Shown here: positions 46,316-57,527 of the stretch, in pieces
How the letters are laid out: every line of letters begins with the position of its first letter
Numbering within the stretch: the first letter of the stretch is position 1
Assembly: GCA_037039685.1 (NCBI GenBank)
Contig: JAWNGF010000004.1
Span: forward strand, 2,542,001-2,606,000
Reading direction: 5' to 3'
Origin: Ceratobasidium sp. AG-K
Lineage: Eukaryota; Basidiomycota; Agaricomycetes; Cantharellales; Ceratobasidiaceae
Length of the DNA stretch: 64,000 nt
Made by a program: the position numbers and the translations under genes
Notes under the pieces: model-generated
The model's database searches: none
Told to the model about the DNA's origin: nothing
The model's input: only the letters and a program-made list of their open reading frames with translations

Positions 46316-48124
46316 CCGGATGCTCGCATTTATTTCCATTTGTTTTCACCTGGCTGTCTTTTTTCCCTTCCTATCGTCAACCTCCCTGTTTCTTAGCACA
46401 TCGCCGCAGTCCCACCCCGACTCCATCAGTTTGCTCTAATACGTAGCCCCAGGCTTAAGGGTGGCTTACCCACAACTACACCGTATCAATAACATAACTA
46501 CTTCGTGAATGCATGATTAGACTCCCGCCAAATAACACAACTATAACACCGCCCAATTCCTATGGGCACGGAAGTCGAGGTCACGCTGATCAGGTGTTGG
46601 TGTCGACTGTTGCCTCTCGGTTCTATACTGCAAGGCTAGACCCACATGCTTTAGCATCGGGTAGGAAAACTGTCCGAGGTGAGAGCTAAATTCGAGAAAG
46701 CCGTGGTACATGAGGCCAGGGTGCACCTACCACGATAACCGGCGTTGCGCGCTCGGTTCAAGGAAGAGTGGAGCATTAGAATGGCCGCGGATATGGACGT
46801 AGGACCTTTTCAATTGTGTGCACCTACGGAATCACTCCCTATTTTATCGCCCTGAGTCAGACGGGAATCGGAAACACAACGTGTACTCGGCGCTTGTCCG
46901 AGAAATAATGACAACGCCAGCCCCCCGAACACACAAACTCGACCAGCATCTGTACTCGCTGAAAATTTGGTACTCCATGAGCCAGAAGAGGCGAAATAAT
47001 GGAAGCCATATAGGCCTCCTCACCGGTGCTATAACCAGGATTCCATGCGAAACGCGGTCGCTCTCCTTTACCCTCGAAATCAGCGCGTAGGGCTCCCACG
47101 AACAATCCTCGACAACGTCTATTGGATCACCTATAACCAGATATAAATGAGTCACTAGCAGAGAGTGAGTGCTCGTGTTTAATTAACTGAGGATCGGCCA
47201 GCACTCCGTAACAGCGCCACCAACCTCAGCATGTTGTAACCCGGAACGGACATTGACGCTTCTCCGTTCCATCTGACTCTGGATCCCACGTCGGATAGCC
47301 CCGGCTCTGGTTGCTCGAGCTAGCGCTCGTAAAAAGTAAGAACAACGAGCGGGCCAGGAACCTCGGATTGTACCGACTATGCATGCCCCGTGGCAACCAC
47401 TGGATGTACGCAGCCCAACAAGACTCCGATATACTTGCGCGCCTTTCTTGGATTTGATTCGAGGCTGTCGTTGTGGGGCATGGATGAAAACCCGATTTCC
47501 TCGAGTATTTGAGCGCTCTAATTCGACTATGTTGTCCAGTATTGCCGGCGACGCGGTCACCGCGGCAGCTTTTTTGTGGATCTCCAGGTCCGTACGCACA
47601 GGCTGCGCTGCTCGAGGGCAATGGAATTCTTCAAGGCACGGCATTAGCACAACGACGCGGACACAAGAAGATGATGATTTCTCATGGCTTTTCATGGCTT
47701 TTCATCCTGCGTCATCCAGCTCAACCGCGGCCTACCTATGCTCTTCCAGAAGCTATTGTCACATCAAGCCTATACGGTACACAGTGCATCTTGCCCTATC
47801 TGCCCGCCAGGCTCGTCAAGCATCCCTGTGAAAACGCGAATCTCATTATGTTTAGACCTCCGCTCAACCGTGACATTTGTCCCCATTTTAGAATAAGGAT
47901 GGCCGAATATCCTGAGGAGTTGCACATTAAGCACAGGATGGTTAGAAATGGTTCCGCAAGTCCGCACATCTCGCGCTCATGCCATGTTGGGACGCGCCAC
48001 CCCGCACATCCCCGACGCGAATAAAAACGCCCGCTGCCGGGCACCATGTGGCTATCTCAAGTTCTCCCTCCTCACGCTCGCTTTAATTCGTCTCTGGTTC
48101 TACTCTTTCCCCTTAATTACAGAT
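46316..48124. other. Spacer between members C and D, with possible relic
   Basis: On the minus strand near 47.4-47.6 kb one frame reads AACAYGPGDPQKSC-like and another PRIKSKKGAQVYRSL, both faintly like the glycine loop and last helix of the dsRBD-like family. Frames do not join, so this may be an eroded inverted copy. Nothing else is supported. Confidence 0.25.
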
Positions 48125-48776
48125 ATGCCAGAAGTGCTTCCACTATTCTCACGACCGTACGGGCGTCAACAACTCCGCTCCTCCGGATACCACGACCAAC
48201 TCAACACTTGGTCTGCTCGCATACGCATTCCAACATCCAGTTCCAAATTACCGATTTCAGGGACGACCGTGGTCAGCAGATGTGGGAGGCTATTCCCAAT
48301 ATGTGAGTTTAACGCTCCTTTTAGTTGAGCCAATCGCTAACATAGACCAGTCCCGAAGATTTATCTACGCCCCACGCCGCTACACCAATTGCATATGGCC
48401 CACGGGCGATCAAAGCAAGAAGCCAGACTGCTTCGTCGCGCACCCTTCGAAACGCTTCGTGGCGGGATGAAGACATACAGCTTGTTCGCTGGAGCTTTGT
48501 CGAGGAGGGACGAGGTTACACTGCAGTACCACATCGTGAGTTTCATTATACGATTACTATTCTAGGATTTTGTTCTTACCAGCTGGGCGCTGTTTAGACT
48601 ACGGACCGCCTGCGCTCCTGGAAGATCCAGAGGTCATTGGGGTGGGCAGCTCGAAGGCTAGTGCAGTGGAAAGGTCTGCTCGGGGGCTCTTGCTTTCGGA
48701 ATATTATTGCGTATGTCGTTCAGCGCTTGACTGTCCGTTTATTAACCCGACCGCTGCCCCATAGGTAACCTGGTAA
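48125..48776 (+). CDS. dsRBD-like two-domain small protein (family member D)
   Basis: Third direct copy. Start MPEVLPLFSRPYGRQQLRSS, helix YHDQLNTWSARIRIP, strands NIQFQITDFRDDRGQQMWEA and IPN, then after an intron PIAYGPRAIKARSQTASSRT. Domain 2: EDIQLVRWSFVEEGRGYTAV, an intron after PH, DYGPPALLEDPEVIGVGSSK and ASAVERSARGLLLSEYYC. A final exon VTW ends at TAA 48774-48776. The frame shifts once, at 48229-48233 (AA where AAA is expected), between RIRIP and NIQFQ. A pyrimidine tract and CAG lie just before the ATG, suggesting a 5' UTR intron, as in member C. RNA binding is an inference from the domain pattern. Confidence 0.58.
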
Positions 48777-49468
48777 TCCTACAGACCTTCTTTCGACTTG
48801 GACACTTTGTGCGGATACCTGTTTGAACCGTGGACTCTGGCCGTAGCTCTCGGCCCTCGATCTGTTACGTTTATCTTTTGGTTTATCTTATTGTTCCCGG
48901 CATTAGTTTTTTTTTTTTTTTTTCATGCCTTTTTTTTTTTGCCTCCCTGATACCCTCTTTTTTTTCGTTTTCCAAGGGGTTGGTTTTAGTTTTCTGATTT
49001 TGTCCTCCCCCGAGACTTGACCTTGTTCGTGAATCCTTGCCTGCAACTACTACATCCACACACTACTGTATCGATAGCTTCTCCACGAATCTATTCTTGA
49101 TTATACCACATGCACTCACCGATAAGAGTCCCAGATGCTCGCGTGCAACAATGCACATATGTACAATGACGCACAAGTCAATCATATACACCTAATCACA
49201 AGCCTCGCGTTCTACACGCGCGCACCTCGACGTCGATTACATCATCCTCCGCGATCGAGGTCGACACAAATACAACCCGCCAAGAAGGAGAAACAGACAT
49301 CATATTTCAACACTATGGCCGCACAATCGGCTTTACAACAGAGAGGAAAATACTAGGTGAATAACAGATAACTATCATACAGATTCCAGACTGAAAAATT
49401 GGGACAAGGTAAAAGAATGAACGAGTGTGGGTGTAAACATACGGAGCTGGGTATCGAGAATAGGTATA
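48777..49468. other. T-rich spacer after member D
   Basis: Contains T runs at 48907-48923 and 48930-48940, C/T-rich DNA and the conserved 3' flank shared with member B. No gene is supported. Confidence 0.45.
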
Positions 49469-51100
49469 TCACATGTGCATGGTTGGGCTGGTGACGCCAG
49501 CGGCTACGCCTCGTACGACTGCGCCAATCGTGCGTCCGATGGAGCTTGCGCTGCTGGATCGCCTTCGTCCGTGTCCTGGTCGAATTTCGGATCCGGATAC
49601 GGGAGGAGCAGACTGTCGTTGCGGGGGTAATTGGTCCACCTGGGCCATCTCCAGCTTGGAGATCTGGCTCCGTCCGCGTTCCGTGCACTTGGGGAGCTCC
49701 TCGGTTGAGAGCCCAGCAGTGGGTGAGCCGCCCCGGGGCGTAGGTTCCTCTGACCCAGGAACAGGACTCAAGCGATGTCCTTCAAACGCTTGTTGCTCCA
49801 ACAGCCGCCGTACGGCAGGGACAACGACCTCCGCCTTGGCTTTTTCGGCACATTTGACGGCGATTACTTCAGCGCACTTGGCGGGATCAGGGGCGTCTGC
49901 GCACAGCTCTCTAGGTGAGGGCGTGGAAGTCGAGCTTGGTGTGAGCTTTCCGGGCGATTTACCGCATCCACCGGGAGATCGTGAACCGCGAGGAGAGACG
50001 GGCATGGGGAACAGGCCTTCTTCGTCGGTATCGTCTTCGGTGCAGACGCGGGGAGGGGGACAAGGAAGCGCGTGGGGATTTTTGAAAGCGCGCGACCCGC
50101 CGCATCCGCGCGAAGGCGGGGGAGAAGTCGTCCGTCGCTGGAATGCGTGGGGTTTCGATGACGACCCCGCAACGTTTTCCGATTCCTCCGTGTCGCAATC
50201 GTCAAATGCAAGCATGTCCTCCCATCCAAACGAGCTATTTTGAGATGTGTCACGTAGACCGGCGCGAGCTTCCCGTTCTCGCTCTGCGCGGTCTTCCTTT
50301 CGCTTTCGTCGAGCGCCGGGTGACCAGACGACTGCACAGTCAAGTTTTGTTAGGGCCCTTACACAATCGGGGCAACATTCTCGGAGCGGAACAGTGACAG
50401 CTGACGCGGGTGGGGGCAGGCTGTTTGCTCGAGTTGGGGTCCGCACAAGCACAGTGGGGAGAGATGACGACACAGCATGCGATGTCGATTGGGACGTCGA
50501 CAAGCGCGGGCGATGGGTCATTGACGACGACCCCGTGCTCTGTTGCGAGGGAGAGCGATGCACGAGGCAAGGCCTTAGTGGAAGCTGCTGTGCACACGGA
50601 GGTGATTCACATGGTACATGTTTGGGCTTGCGGCTGAGACTGCACGCGAACAGTGAGCATTTGAGATTACGTCTGAATTAGCGAAAAGTACGGACCCTGG
50701 AAGGCGGACACCCAGCAGAGGGCTCTGTTCACGGTCGGGGTCAGACACCCGGCGCTTCGAGGTTGTCCAAGAGCCAACCCCCAGCATGCGGGCTGCAAGA
50801 CCGGGGGACTTCATGGGATTCTCCGGGATGATAAGGCACGTTTCCTGGAAGCGCACATGGGCGCACTCGCCTCCATCCGATTTACCACTCGATCCTGATG
50901 GACTATGGGCAGGACTGCTAGTACGCGGAAGATCCAGAGTCACCCATCCGTTGGGGGACGAATCAGACGCCGACAGAATCGAACGAGATAGAGACGGAAC
51001 AGGCGAGGTCGCGTCTGTTGGAGACGCCGGCACTTGTCCTTGCCGCTGATCAACCTCAAAGGCCAGATTGGGATGCGGGATACGTATCGAGGCCAGCATT
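49469..51100 (-). CDS. Ser/Pro-rich, mostly disordered protein, unknown function
   Basis: Two exons are proposed. The first runs from MLASIRIPHPNLAFEVDQRQ (ATG at 51098-51100) to near 50708. The second covers about 50573-49469 and ends TSPTMHM with TGA. The 3' exon has RSPSQQSTGSSSMTHRPRL, a cysteine pair ECCPDCVRALTKLDC, a charged stretch RRKRKEDRAEREREARAG and KSPGKLTPSSTSTPSPRELC; the rest is low complexity. The exon 2 frame is open for about 360 codons. The protein is likely regulatory, but I recognise no domain. The antisense plus frame at 49473-50243 is a shadow caused by high GC. The splice junction is tentative (a donor near 50707, an acceptor near 50574). Confidence 0.55.
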
Positions 51101-54100
51101 CTGAATGAGAGGAGAGGGGCTGCAAGGAGGCGGTCGTCTGCAAGTGGAACCTGGTGCGACAACGAGTTGGTCTTCAGGAACCCCACATTATGTAAACAGG
51201 GTTTCCCGCCACCATTTGCAACATGTGTGCTTCCCATTTCAGTACTGAATGGAGCGAGTGCACGTCGCATGACCTCACACTCGCGCTGAGCTCCTCGTCC
51301 AGGTCGCCCAACGCCCCACTGACCTCACCTCTTCCCATAAATTTCAGTCCTGGCCCACATGTGAGAAAACCTGGCCCGCTTGCAGTAATAGCTCGCGCCA
51401 AGAGCACAGCATGTGTACCCACCACGCGACAGCAACTGCCCTGAATATACCCGAACCCGGATGAAATGGGGCTATTTTTTGTCCGTGACAGGTGTCTTGG
51501 ATTTTGCTGTCACTCGGATGGAGCAAAGAGACAGCTGCCTGGACAAATGTCGCTCTATGCACTCGAGGTCAGCTCACATGTTCGACCGGCCAGATCATCT
51601 AGTTCAGGATATTTTCCCAGGTAGGCTTCTTTTCGAACTTCTCGCGCCCCACGTCCAACATGAACTTATTCGGTCATTCCGCTGGGGTTCTGTTGTGTTG
51701 GTCGCGTCATGATGTTCGCCAACGTGATCGTACGAGCCTCGCAGTGACAGGCAATCCCGCTCCAAGTTCCGAAAAGTTGAACCGGAGTTGTTGAGCCCCG
51801 CAGTGTCAACAGTGGTGCACCAAGTAAACTACTAAACTACTTGGGGCCCATAAGGTTAGCCTAAATCGTGCGAGGGATCTACCATTGCTTGGGTCAAATT
51901 CCAAATATGCAACCAGTGTATACAATCTTGTTAATCTGGACATTTGGCTGGTAATCCAGGAAGATTACCATGCGTATACAGAGCTTCGTTTGCATGTTCT
52001 CAAGTCGGCATGCTTACCCCTACTCCGCAATCCCAACGCGATCTAGCCGGTGCGTCCGCTAATAAGCCCAGTCTTGGGGCCATTAAATCCACCCCAGGTC
52101 ATCCGTATTATATTATTAGCTCCGATGCCGGCGGGTTCCTTGGCGATTGCATCTGGGATCGATGGAGGCTGGACCTTTTAGTATATGTATAGACGGAAAT
52201 CCTCAGTATCGAAGGAAGCGCGTCAACCTCGGGGACATAAATTGAACAGGTTCTTGATGAGCATCGCTTGAGAGCGCTCATCCTCGAGTTTCTACGATTA
52301 ACATCGCGCAAGGTGATGGTGTATGCGATATTAATATGAACGTGTAGCTCCGGTTTGCAGCCCGGGAGTGGCGTGTATCAATCGTGGATTTGGAGCGTAT
52401 CGGCCATGCTTTATTTGAGATCGAGCGCTGGGTGTTATTGAATGCTTCGACTAGCCCATCTACATACATCACCTTATGGCGAGGTATGCACGCACATCGG
52501 CAATGGATAGAGATGCCCATATTAGTGTTATGGAGTACTGCGTACTCCATATAGGGTTTGTCAGCAACCCTGACGAGTCGGTCCTGATACTCCTCCTTTT
52601 AGGGGTATATGCACCCGATCCGTGCGCGACCCCTTGAGCGCGACTCCTCGACCCTACACCCCTATTCAGTCTCGTATATAGGCCCCGTGTTCGTTTCTGT
52701 TCGGCTCGGTTGATTTTGTTCTCTGAGCCGGTACGTGTTTTCCTGGACACTCGTTTGCTTCTTGTATATCATGTATCTGACTCCATTGACGCTCGCTTCA
52801 CACGTGCCTTGTTTAGGTAGATACATTTATACATAAGGTGACTTTGTTCCCTGAGCCGCTCGCTTCACGCGTGCCTTGTTCAGACTCTACTGGCCGTGCT
52901 CGCTACAATAAGTGCATATCGTACAAGACTGGGAAAAGAATGGTGTAACTAACCCACATCTTACTGCAAGACTGGTTTGAACACTAACCTTGTGTGCCAT
53001 AGTCATGTTTGGAGCTCACGGTTGGCGATGTGTGCAAACCCCACCGCATGCAATAATAGGTATATCCTTGCCTTAGGCTTTCAACCCAGAGATGAGCGCA
53101 GTACACGTCGTTCTAACCTGTCGAGGACGGGGTATCGGTACCGCGTGCTTTCAACCCGGAGATAAAGTGTACATAAATATACATCATGCGAGGGATCATG
53201 ATCGGTTGCGTGATTCGATATCTGTTTGGTGATGCTTTTACTCCATCTCGGGCAGGGAATAACTGTGGAGGTCGGAGCCGAGTCGTAGGATCGGCGGGGT
53301 TTCTGTACGCATTGACGAAATGATGAGTGCTTACGACAACAACTACAAGGATAATGTGTCTATCTGCCCTCAGCGGATACTTTCGGTCGGAACGGTGCTC
53401 CGTTGGGTTTGGACGCGGCCAAGGCTGTGCCGGTTTCGACGATCCATCCCTTGCCCATACGACGCGAACCGAGGGATAAAGTATCGATTCCCGGGGTCTC
53501 AAACCTTGAATTTTAATACAAAAAGTGATTTCAAATTTTCAGGCTGGTCCAAGCATTGGTTCTGAGCGGCCAGGATCAGGATACCCATTTGGATACGCTG
53601 AGATTGTTCTGTTTGGAACGAAGGATTGGCATTTCTCCTGCGACCAGAATGGGGTATCATTCGTGTCCTAGAACCCCTGGGGTTAGCAAGGTCCGCTGTC
53701 TAGTACGACCTATATAGACTTGGAAGAGCTCGTACATGTTAGTAAGAACGGGGGGTCTGTATATGTGAGATGGTAATCGTTTTCGTGTAGCCTCCCGATA
53801 ACGGTTTCGAACTATATTTCTAGGACTAATTCCAACGGAATGAGGCACGGGAGGCTCGCCGGTCCGCTTTCAGAATGATTCTCCTTCCCAAGAGAAAGGA
53901 TAACAACGGGGCTCGCAAACAGGGGCTGTATTTTGTCAACGTGGGTGGGGCTTTGTATACCTTGGTGGCCCAACTTGATGCTCATGGAGGTAGATACTGG
54001 ACCTGAATTTTAATCCAGAGCAATTTGAGAGCCTGTAGAATTACATATTATTGGGCGGAATTGCTGGGAAATATTATCCGTTGCATTTCTGTTTAAATGG

Positions 54101-55098
54101 GGTCGATAGGGGTGACACGTTGTCGAGAACAGATCAAACCACGAGGAAGCAATGTGGGGCAGCCGAAAAGAAATTGTAACTCCTTGGGAGGTACAGGCAT
54201 ATATATATATAAAATCGATGTGACACAAAATAGTTCCATTGGCGATACTCGTTCAAAATAACGTGGTTGTATGCGCCATCAACGCCCAGGGCTAGGTTAT
54301 CCGCGTCTCTTGTTCGGCTAGGTCAACCGAGATAAAAATCTCATAGGGGGGAGGGGGGGAGGGATTTAACCGTTAAGTTTGATAGAGCTTCCTGCTTTTA
54401 GCTAATTGGTGTGGTTCAAACGATCCATACCCCTTGGGTCTACTGGTAATGCCGTTGGGATTGGTTTCTAATGACGCGCGTAAACGATATAGACGTAACT
54501 TGTATGTTCTCGTTTACGCTGCAAGCCCCAGCGTGCTCCTACATGCGTGTAATTTTACACGCCTTTGTGGTATTGACGCAGTGAAATAGGTCGCTCCTCC
54601 AACTTGCTGGCTCTGGGGAAGGCAGTTACCGAGCAACGTGCATTATGGAAGTGATAGTAGCGCTGGTGTCTTTCATCTAAACCAAGATTACCCCGAAGAG
54701 CACAGGAGCCCGACCAGTAAGCTACTTTCTGAAAGATTCCTCGATCAGAGCTAGGCAAATGATCGCTGGCCGATAATGCGGCCTATAATGTACTCGCCAC
54801 CGGTGTCATTTAAAGGCTCTTCAGGAGAACTGGAAATACCATTCTTCAGCTGCGTGAATAAATCAACATGGCTCTCGCAAGGTAGGCAAGTCTTCTCCTC
54901 GCTACAAAGGCGCTTGGCATACCACTAAACAGTTTTGCAGGCGCTGAATGGTACTTTGTCCTCTCAATCGATGCGTACATTCATATTTTGAACTATATCG
55001 GAACATTTTTAGTGCTTAAGACACACCAGTTTATCAGATAGTCTAGCAGTGCCAAGTTATAGTTGTGTGTGTATGCGTATTTCTAGAGGTATACACAC
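51101..55098. other. Gene-poor accessory region
   Basis: Four kilobases without a recognised gene. Frames such as 51413-51712 (+), 51944-52192 (+) and 52469-52750 (-) have no motifs. It contains a possible solo LTR (see 52526) and weak repeats, for example CTTTCAACCC[A/G]GAGAT at about 53089 and 53148. Confidence 0.4.
52526..52925. mobile_element. Possible solo LTR or LTR-like fragment
   Basis: The stretch starts TGTTATGGAGTAC, the usual TG of an LTR, and includes a 10-bp perfect inverted repeat (52529-52551), a TATATAGG box at about 52673, and degenerate direct repeats (TTGTTCTCTGAGCCG/TTGTTCCCTGAGCCG; GCTCGCTTCAC[A/G]CGTGCC). The 3' end is not defined, no target-site duplication was found, and no pol genes are near. 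Confidence 0.25.
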
Positions 55099-55441
55099 CA
55101 GGATTGCAGGCTCGGCTCTGTCCAGTTGCTGAATTAGATTTATTCTAGCGCTCCTTGGGCTATTTCCCATCCCGGTCATATGGCCTACCAGTTGACCGTC
55201 GACTAACATTATGCAACGTAAGTCTGTGTTTGTAGAGATTCTTTCGTTGCGCGGATTAGCCGTCAAAGAACGGTCCCGCAGACTTACTTGCTATTCGAGC
55301 GGTCCATCCACCGTCGTCTCGCTTTTGTAGGTCCCACTCAATTCGGCGTTTGCTTCGCTGAGACCATGTTTCTATCTCCTCCAGCCAGTTAATATCCTTG
55401 TTAGGAGTGTCGCTGGAACCGAGAGTGTAGCGCTTTGGCAT
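55099..55441 (-). CDS. dsRBD-like single-domain small protein (family member E)
   Basis: One domain only. Exon 1: MPKRYTLGSSDTPNKDINWL then EEIETWSQRSKRR (helix), IEWDLQKRDDGGW and TARIA (strands). After an intron ending at ACACAG: LRCIMLVDGQLVGHMTGMGN (third strand and glycine loop) and SPRSARINLIQQLDRAEPAI (last helix). A GT follows at 55098, so a short terminal exon may lie further down. The start ATG (55439-55441) is shared in place with member F. The WSQR-x3-R-IEW block also occurs in member A (WSQRAKVPTVRW), which ties the one- and two-domain types together. Confidence 0.58.
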
Positions 55442-57185
55442 ATTGACTTGGGGAGCGAACCGATGCAGTAAGGGGAACTTGTGTGTGATCTGAACTTCCG
55501 ACATATACATACTTATAATACGTCTATAGTGAATGGGTGTCAAGATTGGCGATGCACATGTGCTTGAACATGCAAGTAAGTGCTCATCCCGTTATTGCTC
55601 GACATTCTCAGGGCTTCTCACCTCGTGCCTACCCTAGTGCCTAAAGATCTAGAGTAGCTGTCCAACTTTAAGTGCGGCGTTCATTCCGCAGGCCTCAGGA
55701 TACGGTGGACCCACTTTTGTTCTCCGGGTCGGCACCGAGGCTTTTCGACGCCCTGGAATAGTGATACTTAACTAGCATAATCATATGCTTATAGCGCCTA
55801 ATTCGTTTTGAGTGAGCAACTCTGCTTGTAGAATCTACGGTTCTCGAAGAGCGTCGGAGTTTTGAGTACCCATAGTTGCATGGAAAGCGGTATCGTGAGA
55901 GGGTCGAGAATTCTAAAAATCCACGTACTTTTATCATGATACATTTTGAAAGCACTCCGTCTGTAAGCGCAGATCCTTCGAAGGGAACCAAGGTCTCGGT
56001 AATGTGGACCTGTTGGTTGTGCGAGGCTCAGTTCCAGGCACGAGTTAATGCGTGAGTGGATTTACTATTTCGGTGGGTGGCTTGGTAGCGCTGCAATAAA
56101 AGCAAAAAGTAGGGTTCTTTGCAACGGTGGGTGCTCTCGGAGTCACTTTCGTAGGGCGATTCTCTCAGGCGGAAGCGTTATTCTGCACCAGTAAGTCCAA
56201 TTTCAGCGAATCATTCATGGAAAGCGTCTAATCACTCTACGTTTCGTCGAGCCCGAGGCCACAGCAAGTACTAGATTTTCGACTACGTCGACAGAGCGCT
56301 TGATCTCAGCCACAGGCCGGAGCACGTTCTGGGGGTGCTGTGCGTCTAGGATGTTTGATGAGGACGTTAGGGGGTCGAAGTAAAGACAAAGTGGCTCTGC
56401 ATCATGTTGCACTGGTTCGAGACCATTTCTTCCCCTTGCCAAAGGGGTGCGCAAACTCATTTCCATAGGTCAGAGCCCTTTATCAAGACATCTGGGGTGG
56501 GCTGTTAATTGGGTCGGAGCGCAAGCGAGGTGTCGAATGTGTTGGCCGAATAGAGACACGAGTTTTGTATCAGCGGTCTGGGTGAAACTAGCTTTTGCTG
56601 ACGGGGCTCTCTTGACCCAGTTCCCGCCTGTCCAAGCCAAGGTTGGTCGGGCGTTGTCCGAAGTCCCTCTTGCTCAGAGAAGAGAACGAGACAGATCTGC
56701 CCAGCCGGACTGAAAATATATAGTGCCATACAGAAGGGTTCTGAAACATCCACGACCTGTAAGCCAACATCAAACTAATCAATGGCGAGTATGATGGGCG
56801 GTGCATCCTCGGGACCACCACGCTGGGAAGGTGAAGGTGCTTATCCCTCAGCGTCGCAGGATCGTACTGAGAATATACCGCAGCAGGGGCATCTACACTC
56901 ATAAGCGTTTATGGTGCGTAGGGTTGACCATTTCAATTGATACTAATAGTGGATAGTAGCTCGCTCGAGCCCGGCGTGGCCAAAACGTTGGGTTTATAGG
57001 TGACCGCGGAGTGTTTGAAATGGATGGTTTCTTTTGCATTTCAGCGCATATACACTTTTTTTTTTTTTGGCTTGTTTCTGCCCGGTTGCATATCAATCCT
57101 CAAGTCATTTCACTGAATCAAATAGTCTAACAGCATCCGGTGATAACTGTTAATACATGTACCTTAGGGTAGTAGATTGACACAC
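55442..57185. other. Spacer between members E and F
   Basis: No gene is recognised. An 83-codon minus frame at 56215-56466 (with SSSNILDAQHPQNVLRPVAE) is open but without family or neighbours. Confidence 0.35.
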
Positions 57186-57527
57186 CAGGATTGGAGGTTC
57201 GGCTTTGTCCAGTTGCTGAACGAGATTAATCTTTGCATTACGTGGACTTGTTCCGATCCCAGTCATATGGTTCACTGGATGACCGTCAACTGTTTCCATG
57301 GACGCGGGAGCGGTGTTTATTCAGCAAGTCCTTGTATTTCCTATAGTTGACACTAATTATCTGGCTCACTCACTTGTGATTCGAGCATTCCATTGCCCTT
57401 CGTTGTTCTTTGAGAGGTCCCACTCAATTCTATGTCTACTCCTCTGCGACCATGTTTCGATCTCTTCAAGCCAATTGATATCCCTCGTTGGAATACTGCT
57501 GAGGTTAAGCGCATAACGTCTCGGCAT
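57186..57527 (-). CDS. dsRBD-like single-domain small protein (family member F)
   Basis: A close paralogue of member E, 2.1 kb away and on the same strand. Exon 1: MPRRYALNLSSIPTRDINWL, EEIETWSQRSRHRIEWDLSK, NNEGQWNARIT. Exon 2: DGHPVNHMTGIGTSPRNAKI and NLVQQLDKAEPPIL. The acceptor used by member E is not kept; the next usable AG (GAAACAG) shortens the third strand by about nine residues, so the copy may be partly damaged. The 3' flank is homologous to that of E as well (CACACCAGGATTG-GAGG versus CACACCAGGATTG-CAGG). Confidence 0.52.

Noticed and set aside
48255..48480. A second frameshift in member D (GGG run near 48465)
   Set aside because: Using the acceptor ACCAG instead of GAAG keeps the whole exon in frame, so no shift is needed.
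49473..50243. Plus-strand open frame of 256 codons
   Set aside because: It is antisense to the longer minus-strand frame with a plausible exon chain; high GC in this stretch keeps many frames open.
53080..53170. Near repeat CTTTCAACCC[A/G]GAGAT, two copies
   Set aside because: Only about 16 bp and two copies; not enough for a CRISPR-like or structured repeat, which would also be unexpected in a fungus.
56215..56466. 83-codon minus frame as an independent gene
   Set aside because: No recognisable motif or neighbouring exons; length is within chance for this stretch.
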